Origin: Copromyces sp. CBS 386.78
Taxonomy: Eukaryota; Ascomycota; Sordariomycetes; Sordariales; Sordariaceae
DNA: 40,921 nucleotides
Assembly (NCBI GenBank): GCA_030685235.1
Contig: MU839291.1
Coordinates: 1 to 40,921, forward strand
Direction: 5' to 3'
The notes beneath the pieces are model-generated. The model was not told the DNA's origin. It did no database searches and saw only the letters and a program-made list of their open reading frames with translations. Position numbers and translations under genes: made by a program. Of the stretch, positions 24,431 to 32,264 are shown in pieces (within the stretch, counting starts at the first letter, position 1; every line of letters begins with the position of its first letter).

Positions 24431-24728
24431 CTAAATATGTTCCTTAAGTAAGTTTTAGTACCCTAGGCCTTTAGGGTATAGTTTTATAAGGGTAGGTACT
24501 TAGCGAGACGCCGCCGATTCGGGTAGGGAGTAAGTAGTTGTATTGCGTTTGTTTAGGGGCTTAGATAGAAGGATCTTATCTTTTCTTAGTATTATTAATT
24601 TTCTTCCCCGTTTCTATGCGTTAGGTTGGGAGTGACTAGGCTGTTTTTGATTGTTTTCGTATACTTTAGCTTTCTACGACTATTGTGCGGTGGTCTTGCG
24701 TCCCCCTTCGAAGGGAGTAGGAGGGTAA

Positions 24729-24949
24729 TATTATAGGGCTAGCGCTTTGGGGTCTATAATCTAGCTGCTAGCCAGATTATAGGCCTGCGAGGGCTCTAGT
24801 CTAGATGCCCCGGCCTTAGCGCCACGGTGCACAAAACCCTTTCTAAACTACGCCTTCTGCGCAGTCTTTTCTCTTACTCTCTTTATTAAATATAGTATTT
24901 TAACCTTACACGACTGCTCGCTATGCCTTACTCTTACAGACCCGTTACA
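24729..24949 (+). repeat. 3' LTR of the Gag-only element (221 bp)
   Basis: Same length and ends as the 5' copy at 22808-23028, followed directly by the GTACC duplication. Confidence 0.87.
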
Positions 24950-24954
24950 GTACC

Positions 24955-25898
24955 CTAAATTACTCGCAACCTCTACTTTACTAAATAGTAAATTACGTAT
25001 GCCATTATAATATATACCCAACCTAAATATAATTTATATAGTCGACTTAATATTATACCGCTAAAAATCTATTAAATAATTACTAAATTTTTATAAATTC
25101 TATATAAATCAAAGCGTTTTCTACCGTAGTCTAAAATCCGTAAAGTTCTACTAATTTTAGAGCCGTATAGAGCCCTACGCGATTTAAAGCGCGATATAAT
25201 AATTTAGTACCTATAGGATCTTCTAACTAATTTACTAGCCTTTAAACTTTAAAAACCGATAAATTCGCTTATAATTTACCTTACACTAGGCGGGGCTAAT
25301 ATTACTTAAGTAAGAGAATTAAATTTAATTTAACGAAATTTAAATTAACGGCTTAAATTCTAAGCGTAAATATATTACTATTTTCCTAGGAGAAAACCCT
25401 AATAATACAGCTCAAATTCGCTAGAGAGCTAACGGCTAAATATTTTAAAGATATTTTACTAGCGGCATTAAAGGGCTTTACTTAATTTAGGATAAAAGTT
25501 AGGGGAAGATTAATTCCGCTAACTATTAAAAATATATATTACTATTACTATATTCTTTCTAGCTCGCAGACTACAACCGGATTATATAATAAGATAACGT
25601 ACCTGCTTATACCTTTTACATAACGAAGGCGGCACTTAACGAATTATTCCCTATAAATAAATAAATTACGTAGTTAGTTTACTCGTTTAATTTTAATCCT
25701 ATTAAATATATCTGAATTTAGATAAAACGTTGGATTGAGCGCAATTACCTTATTAGACCGATTAGGAATACCCTTAAAACAGTTATCGATGAGGTATAAG
25801 TTTCTTATTTAGAGTCGTATATAAAGAAATTCGTATACTTTATACCCAAGCGGTTACGCTCTATTATCGCTGCTAATAGCGGATATATCGGATATTAA
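24955..25898 (+). pseudogene. Tc1/mariner transposase, C-terminal part, RIP-inactivated
   Basis: In the frame ending with TAA at 25896-25898, translation through stops gives the DDE catalytic core of a Tc1/mariner (DDE_3-like) transposase. It shows DNVPAYTFYITKAALNELF, corresponding to the Q-D-N-A-P-x-H motif. SFNFNPIKYI follows, corresponding to S-P-D-L-N-P-I-E-x-x-W, and then IKRWIERNY. The C-terminal end is PKRLRSIIAANSGYIGY, matching the usual P-x-R-x-x-x-(V/I)-I-x-A-x-G-x-x-x-x-Y ending. The second catalytic Asp is Asn (25689-25691). Several stops sit at expected Gln or Trp codons. The upstream half of the core (24,955-25,560) is poorly recognisable. Confidence 0.7.
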
Positions 25899-26048
25899 TC
25901 TGTAATATTTGAAACCCTGTCTTTTATGCCTGTTTTTCCCTGTTTTTAATGTCGATTAATATATAATAGTGTTTATAGTATGTTAGTTTTAGTTAGAAAT
26001 TAATAGATATTATTGGCTTTGTATCCCTATTTTCCCCCACTATTTGTA

Positions 26049-26123
26049 CCTAACTAACAAACAAACCAGGGTTGGATTGTACAGCACGCGATTAACGCTT
26101 TGTACCCTCCTCTACCCCTGTCA
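26049..26123 (-). repeat. Right terminal inverted repeat of the Tc1-like element
   Basis: It is the 75 bp partner of 21443-21508, and its sequence is less mutated (TGACAGGGG here against TAATAGGGG on the left). It marks the edge of the transposon block. Confidence 0.72.
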
Positions 26124-26535
26124 AAAACAGATGGAAAAGTTGTTAGTTGAACCAAACGCGCCCAAGGGCTGGGGTGGTTTTCGATCCTCCAGCGCGAGGG
26201 GGCAGTTTTCGTTAGGTTAACATCAGGCCTCAATTCCATCCGTTGCTTTGGTCAAGGTCTGCCTGGCCCACAACGAAGCCGCACGAGGTGCTCACTCGAT
26301 TCGCTCCCTTGGACTAGACGTGCATTCGACTGCACCCAGACTGCAACGAGCCTGCATTTGGAGACGAGCCCAATCGCACTTGGTCGAGCCAGAAACCCGT
26401 TCACGCCATTGACATCCATTCTTCTTCCTACCCAACCACCCTCAACCAACTGCCAGACCTCCCCCTCCCAGGCCTCATCTTTTGCACAGTACTACTCTCT
26501 AGTCCATATCGGCGAATGCTGCCTTCCTGAGGCTG
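26124..26535 (+). promoter_or_regulatory. Upstream region of the RBR-like gene, next to the transposon block
   Basis: These 412 bp of ordinary composition are all that separates the transposon edge from the first ATG of the RBR-like gene. It must hold the promoter and 5' leader unless these extend into the transposon. The stretch 26,390-26,500 is pyrimidine-rich (for example CCTCCCCCTCCCAGGCCTC), which is common just upstream of fungal start sites. No TATA box is clear. The last in-frame stop before the ATG is TAG at 26500-26502. Confidence 0.45.
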
Positions 26536-29500
26536 ATGCAGGGACGAATGGACCGAAGGGAGCGGATGGAGTCTTTCCATCACGTTCATGCCCGCCCCAG
26601 CATGTCTATGCCTAAGCACATGCCCATGTCCATGCCACCGGGCATCCCAAGGCGCGAAAGACGCACCAGGGACCAAGAAACGCCAGAAGAAGAAGAAGAA
26701 GAAGCAGACTCTTCGCCCTTTCCTGACGTTGATTGGCCACCCGAAGACGATCTGTCTTCTGCCCCGTCGCCCCGTGGGAGACACCAGGACTCAGACGATT
26801 TCTCCGAGCATACAAGACCTTACCCTCGCCGTACAAGGGCCCCAAGCGTTGAGGAGACATCAACCACTGCGCGCTCTTCGTCATCTTTCATCGACGTAGG
26901 TCGCTCTATACGGCCCCGAGTATCCCATAGTACTGGCATGCACCATCGTGACGACACTCTTCCTCCAGAAGCAAGACTCCGCCGGCCATCCGTTCTTTAC
27001 GACGAAGACGCAGAAGAGATCTTTTTACTTCGATCTACAATGGACAACAGATCGCGGCCGGTGAGCCGTGCCTACGATTCTCGTTCACGGTCCAGAACTC
27101 GCTACGACGCACCACGCAATAGAAGCCCATCAACAAATCGACAACGCTCTATGCCAGACTCAAAATGGTCGCCAAGGTCGTCAACTGACAGAGAAACCCA
27201 GCTCACTGACCACTCTGGTGGTGAAAAGCTTGTTCGCTATGGCCATGGCATCCCTCATGCGCCGCCTGCTCCGCCCTCGGTTCATGAACGTCCGAGCCGC
27301 AGGCTACCTGGCCCCGATGTAGGAGACCCAAGGTCCTCAGGATATGCGCCCTCAGGGCGAGCCCGCTCACCGTCCCGCGTTCGTGCGCAATCGACATCTC
27401 GCGCACAATCTAGACCTCGTGAACAGTCCCGACCTGCTTCACCTTCTCGCCGTCGCTCGCCTTCAAGGCACGGATCGCCATCTCGGGCTCAATCTCGGTC
27501 TAGGCCGTCTTCTCCACTACGTGGTGCTTCTCGGGCTCCTTCACGGGCCCCTTCACGCGCTGCTTCAGTAAAGGATCTGAGGCATGCACTCGTTAGAAGA
27601 GCTCCAGAGCGCCAAGTTTTGGATGATGAGGAATCCGATACGGAAGACGTCTACAATGTACCAGTAAACGACATTTCGGGCGACTCACGGTCCCGTGCTA
27701 GGTCTCAGAGGTGAACTTCATTACCTATCGAGAGTACATGCTTATTGAGAGTGTCATTAACTAACATGCATGTCAGGTATGAATCTGACGGGTTCTTCCC
27801 CGAGCCTGCATTTACCAGGAATCAGTATCACTCCCGTGAAGCATATCCCAATCCGGGACTCAGGCGCGCCAATGCTTATGATGACGTTCCGAGAGGCCCG
27901 TCGAAATCATACGCTCGAGAGTCCTTCGGCAAAGCGTGAGTTTCAGTTTCCAACATTCCCTTTCGATGGCTACAGTCTCTAACTTGCCGTCCAGCGGTTC
28001 CTGCAAATTATGCGGCGGTCAATCAGGACAACCAGCTCACAAACTGCCGGGCTGCGAGCATCGTTGGTGCAGCACGTGCCTCAGAGAAGACTTCTCATTA
28101 TCCATCGACGACCCTCTAAGGAAGCCTCCAATGTGCTGCAAGCATTACATCTCGCCTCAGCTCGTGGACAATCTATTTGATCCCATGTTCAAAAGGGACT
28201 GGGACCGAAAGCTTGTCCATTCTTCAATCTTCGTCAGTGCGCGTCCTCACAGCCTGGTTTGTCCGAACCCAAAGTGCGGTGCACCTATCGAAGACCAGGA
28301 TATACAGCCGGACCAAGGAGGAAGGGAGTTTGGTGAATGCTATCACTGCTGTACAGAGGTTTGTGTTGACTGCAGTGGGCGGTGGCACAAATCACTCCAA
28401 TGCCCACCGAATGCCATGCCTCATTGTGGTCGATGCAGGAAAACGCTCCTTCCTGGCGAGCCCGGTTTCAACTATACCATTTGGTAAGATGACGGGCTTT
28501 TGTTTCATTGGATGACTGAATTGCTAACCTTCTTTACCCATAGCCAATGTAATACGCCCTGCTGCACAGTCTGTGGCCTGCGTTGGAAAACTTGCGACTG
28601 CCCTTTCTTCAATGTCGAAGGAAGCGAACCGCTTGATACACTGCTGACAGGCGACCCTCGATCGAATCCATTTACCCATGGGATGCAGCTGGAGACTGAC
28701 CCACCTTCTCCGCGGAAGTACCGTTCAAGTGGTGGGCATCCACGGCCAGTGGTTGCGGTCCACAGTCGACCCCAAAGCTACGAGGAAAGACTGGTGACGG
28801 ATCGTCTGCGTGAAAAACGTAGCGATGATCCCCTCAGCCGTAGGTTCTATGTCCCCGGGGCATTTGAAGAGTTTGAGGATCGAGAAGTGGACGAAGACTA
28901 TCGCAGAGAAAGGGATGACAGAGATCGTCCTCTGAAGCCCGTTAACTATGTCCGTCGACCTGAAGCAGCCGTGCCGCCACCTCTAGTTCACCGGCATACG
29001 GCGCCGCCGCCTGCCCGCTCGGCGTTTGAAAGACCAACACCTAACGACTGGCCGGGCGCTATCGTTCCACATCCCTCTGACAGACGGCGTTCCCCTTCGC
29101 CGGAAAGGTTGCGACCCCGGATGTCACGCCATGCATCACTCGAAAAGGAGAGGCTTCGGACTCCGTCACTTCCTAGGCACGCATACCCATCCGATAGGTG
29201 GGCAGATGAACCCCCTGAGTATGGACGTCAGTCTCGACCCCGGTCATTGGAGAGGCAGCGAACTCCATCACGACACCGAGGTGCTTCTCCCGACATGCGC
29301 CACGCGCATTCGTTTGAGAGAGACCCGGCCCGTTCGGCCAGTAAGCGTAGAACGGTCACATCCCCATTCGAAAAGCGGAAGCTTGCAAGCAGATTTGATG
29401 CAGAAACTAGACAAGGCCCTGGCTACTCTACCATGGTGGCTGCGCCTATGATGGCTGCATCACCCCCTTCCCACGCTGCTACTGCCCCTATTCGCTTTCC

Positions 29501-29983
29501 CGTCGACGCGGCTCCACCACCACCACCACCACCCCCTGGGATCAAGAGACACCTGACAGAAGATGACTTCTATACAACGAGTAGGAGCACTAGATCGTCG
29601 GACCGCGACAGGATGCCAATGCCTGCGAGACACCATTCCTACCACGAATCACTACAACAACCTCGGTATCCCGCATATTACGAAGGCGGTATTCCGGCAC
29701 GTACTCCAAGCGGGAGACGCCGATCCGGCCAGGCGACGAAAGAACACGTCAAAGACGATCTCCCGCCGTCGGTCCTTGCTGGGCTAGGAGGTCCCGGCAA
29801 AGGTATGGAAAGAGTGCAGGAATGGAACAAGTATGTTGAGCCTGGCCCTCCATTGATTGAGGGTGTTCCACAGTTAAGTGCGTGATGCTGAATAGTTGCA
29901 GGGATGCCGGAGAGCGGATTAGGCACGTCAAGGCTCCTTATTCAGGAAGGGATCGCGAATCCCGCGACAGGGATTATGAGTAG
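26536..29983 (+). CDS. RBR-type (RING1-IBR-RING2) zinc-finger protein, probable pseudo-ligase, 1063 aa
   Basis: I predict five exons: 26536-27710, 27777-27935, 27995-28483, 28544-29830 and 29902-29983. Every intron is GT-AG, 59-71 bp, with a CTAAC or CTGAA branch site, and the joined frame is open to TAG at 29981-29983. The 447 N-terminal residues are disordered and rich in Ser/Arg, with RS/SPSR repeats (roughly 160-390). RING1 starts at C448-X2-C451 with C465-X-H467-X2-C470-X2-C473 and C492-C493. The IBR spans C534 to C581 with all eight ligands. RING2 runs C589-X2-C592 to C618. RBR ligases pass ubiquitin through a RING2 cysteine in the motif G-C-N-H; here it reads G602-F603-N604-Y605. The protein may therefore bind rather than transfer ubiquitin. 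A W-K-T-C-D-C-P end (622-628) is typical of fungal family members. The tail is Arg/Pro-rich with a nine-proline run. The start is the first ATG after an upstream in-frame stop. Confidence 0.85.
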
Positions 29984-30604
29984 GATACGGTGGTACTTAA
30001 CATGTCTTTACTTTACGACGTTATGAGACGACATTTTTGGACATTGGATATAAAACGATTTCATGCAGCGGAGAAGAGGCGAAAACCTGACGAGAAATGA
30101 TTGGGTATCTCACTTTTTGGGTTCAGTTCGGGAAGGATAGCGTTCGTACATGGTTCAAATTCATGTGGTTTTGATGTTTTACGCAGTGTCAATCTGTATG
30201 ATAACCGGACCGTTGGGAACGAAGTGACGACAAGTTATGACCGGCCAAGAATTCAAGTAAGCATTTTATGAGTCATGTACTGGAGGTTGATCCTGTAAGC
30301 CTATGTGCGCAAAAGCTTCGGTATGATGACGGACTATAACAAACGAGTGTGTACGGTATGTGGCTCTCTCTGGCGATGAACACGGCAGGTAGTGAGAGGA
30401 AGTTTCTGGCGTTTTGTTTCCGAGTCCACTGCACGTGCAAGATTGGAGATTGAGGAAGGCTAGAAGATCATGATGAGGAACGGGGCTGTATTTGCGGATT
30501 AGGACTGCGTACCTCTACGAAGATGGGTCCTCACTCATGAGCCGGTCTGCTTGAGGAGCGAACGAACTCGAAAGAAGCGGGCTCGCGGGCAGGGCGGGAC
30601 CAAA
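29984..30604. other. 3' flank of the RBR-like gene, no gene seen
   Basis: About 620 bp of ordinary composition presumably holds the 3' untranslated region of the RBR-like gene. I found no ORF with coding character, no tRNA and no clear repeat. Confidence 0.4.
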
Positions 30605-30957
30605 GGTACCTCTAGATGTCCTTCCTCCCCCGGCCGGCTGCATTAACTGTAGGTACCTCTAGAGGTAAACTTTCAGGACTGACAGACTTCATTGTGCTCA
30701 CAGCAGTTTGTTCGTTCCGCCGCGTAACTTGGGGCTCAGCTTCAGTTGAAGTGCAGTGGCTGCCAGAACGGTGCGTGGAGTGATGGACGGACAACGAACA
30801 ACTATCACGTTCCACCCCCCTCCTTACCCTTTTCCTACCTCTAGACACTGGCCTATAACTTTCCACTAACACTCGATCGGGTCTCGGAAACTCACCTAGG
30901 CGGGTACCTCTGATGCTGTTCATTGTCTTTCCGTACCTAAGGTAGGTACCTACCTTA
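30605..30957. repeat. Cluster of palindromic GGTACC/TACCTA motifs
   Basis: Within 353 bp there are four GGTACC hexamers (30605-30610, 30652-30657, 30903-30908, 30946-30951), most extended as AGGTACCTCTAGA or GGTACCTAC. The last lies in a perfect 20 bp palindrome. Related pieces (CCTACCTCTAGA, CACCTAGG, CGTACCTAAGG) lie between them, and further copies occur around 31,320-31,340 and 31,520-31,580. The function is unknown. Confidence 0.6.
30938..30957. repeat. Perfect 20 bp palindrome
   Basis: TAAGGTAGGTACCTACCTTA equals its own reverse complement. It could be a binding site for a dimeric factor or part of a dispersed short repeat. It lies about 1 kb past the RBR-like gene and 1.3 kb past the FNIP gene, in the shared 3' intergenic region. 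Confidence 0.85.
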
Positions 30958-31213
30958 AACATGGGTACACTTTTTTACAGCCAAGAAAGCTTTTGATGTC
31001 ACTTTTACGTCGTGTGTATTTGCTGTGTAGCGGCCGGTCGTTTTGTTGCAACCCACGCAGTTACTTGAGAGACGGATGGCGAGCCCCGATTAAAAGTTCA
31101 CTCAAGACTCGCCATGCATACTACACTCAGCAGATCATGCCTGAAGGAGCGTCATTGTGCTCACTACAGGTTGTGTCTCGGCGTTCAGCACAGTCCAAGC
31201 CTGAGGTTCACCG

Positions 31214-31244
<31 letters not shown>
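31214..31244. repeat. Poly-A tract of 31 bases
   Basis: Thirty-one uninterrupted A residues lie in otherwise ordinary intergenic DNA, preceded by CACCG and followed by GCTAGAC. Slippage or the tail of a retroposed transcript could explain it. I saw no convincing flanking duplication and no intact ORF upstream. Confidence 0.85.
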
Positions 31245-31249
<5 letters not shown>

Positions 31250-32264
31250 ACTTCTGATGACTTGACCACAAGGATCATCATGATAGAAATTAATCACCTC
31301 TAGCTTTTATCAGTCGGTCACCTTCACTAGAGGTAGGTATTTGAACAGTCAGCGAAGACCTGGCTCACATGAGACGAAAGAAAGGAGCCGTAGAAGGCAA
31401 AGTCAAGAGGAAAATGACGTACCATATGGCACTCGCTGCTCAACCAACGGAATTTGGTATCAACACTACCTGCTACCTTGTACCGTATCTCTTCATCCAC
31501 CGTGTCTGTAGGTAGTGTTCAGTAAGGTACCTACTCCCTCGTACTGAAAGTCGAACCTCATGTTTCGCATACCTACTTTCAACTCATCATCTTGTGTCGG
31601 TGGCAAGTTGTTGGCGAGTGTTTTGGATATACTGCGGCATGTGCGTATAAGTGGAGTTTCTTATTGGCCTTCGAATGCTACTGTAATGCTGAAGTGATTG
31701 TGACTACAGCGGTAGGGTTGCTACCTTCAGCAGTACACAAGATGGAATCAATTGTGGATATTAAGTGCTAGCAGCTGGGAAAACAGGAAGATTCATTCAT
31801 CGTGGTGTATCATTAAATCAAGCACTTGCCCTTGCCCAGGCTACATGATACATGCTACATGCCCTCTGAAACTCGCAACGCCGTTATCCCCTTCCTCCCA
31901 CCCTCCATACTATACTCCCTTCTTGCCCCTAACTCCCCTCCAATAACAATACTAGCTTAGAAAAATGTGTGCTATGAATGTTACTAGTAATACATTGATT
32001 GGCGCCCGGGGCTGCCGGCTCCAAAGACTGGCGTACAGGTGTGTAAGGTAGCCTGATCTGGCTGTTTGTTGTGTCAATCAACCAGAAGTTGCAGGCGCTT
32101 ATCGCTGTGGTGATAGAACACCCGTTCTTGTATAAAGACTGGTGAAAGATAGATGCTGTGGTTCAATGAAGGGTGCTGAACATGCGGGCGCGAGCATGGT
32201 GGGAAAACCAGCAACAAAAGGTACAAAGAAGGAAAACAAAGGGTATCAACAGAATTTCGCCAAA
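31245..32264. other. Intergenic region up to the FNIP gene 3' end
   Basis: About 1 kb has no supported gene. It contains more ACCT/AGGT-type motif pieces (to about 31,590) and, next to 32,264, the presumed 3' untranslated region of the FNIP gene read on the minus strand. Only short chance ORFs are present. Confidence 0.4.

Larger units (their letters stand above)
22808..24949 (+). mobile_element. Small Gag-only LTR retrotransposon (2,142 bp)
   Basis: Two direct repeats of 221 bp each (22808-23028 and 24729-24949) begin TATTATAGGGCTAGCGC and end CCCGTTACA. The flanks are a perfect 5 bp target duplication, GTACC (22803-22807 and 24950-24954). A purine-rich tract (GAAGGGAGTAGGAGGG) lies just before the 3' LTR, at the expected polypurine-tract position. 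The 1.7 kb interior has a Gag-like remnant with a CCHC knuckle but no room for a full pol, so it would depend on another element. It lies inside the Tc1-like transposon. Confidence 0.85.
21445..26121 (+). mobile_element. Tc1/mariner-type DNA transposon, split by an LTR element
   Basis: Inverted ends are present at 21443-21508 and 26049-26123. Both read (A)(C/T)AGGGGTAGAGGAGGGTAC in from the outside and share the block TGGTTTGTTTGTTAGTTAGG at the inner edge. Without the nested LTR element the transposon is about 2.5 kb. The + strand between the ends encodes a DDE-type transposase C-terminus. TA duplication is plausible: TA lies next to the left end, but CA (possibly a mutated TA) next to the right. 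The outer boundaries are uncertain by a few bases, because a 9 bp repeat TTGTTAGTT also occurs just outside (21435-21443 and 26140-26148). Confidence 0.68.
1..26123. other. RIP-degraded, AT-rich transposon nest
   Basis: The whole block is strongly AT-biased. CpA and TpG are nearly absent, while CpG remains frequent (for example 240-400, where about 20 CpG face only a couple of CpA). No long ORF survives, and every recognisable transposon protein is interrupted by TAA or TAG where Gln or Trp codons are expected. This is the signature of repeat-induced point mutation. Composition returns to normal over less than about 100 bp near 26,050-26,150. Such blocks are normally heterochromatic in Pezizomycotina; that chromatin state is inferred, not seen. 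Confidence 0.93.

Noticed and set aside
21179..26152. GGTTCAAC / GTTGAACC as outer ends of the Tc1-like element
   Set aside because: An 8 bp inverted match only; the sequences inward of it do not pair until the AGGGGTAG block, so it is probably chance or host flank.
28177..28515. 112-codon plus-strand ORF overlapping the RBR exon 3
   Set aside because: It is the other frame of the zinc-finger exon; the RBR frame has the complete Cys/His pattern and clean splice sites.
29831..29885. Reading exon 4 straight to the TGA at 29883-29885 as the RBR protein's end
   Set aside because: A consensus donor GTATGT at 29831 with a CTGAA branch and CAG acceptor at 29901 joins in frame to a charged 26-residue tail. 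The unspliced end is possible but less likely.
30612..30962. 116-codon minus-strand ORF
   Set aside because: It starts in the GGTACC palindrome cluster and shows no domain; the basic composition follows from the DNA.
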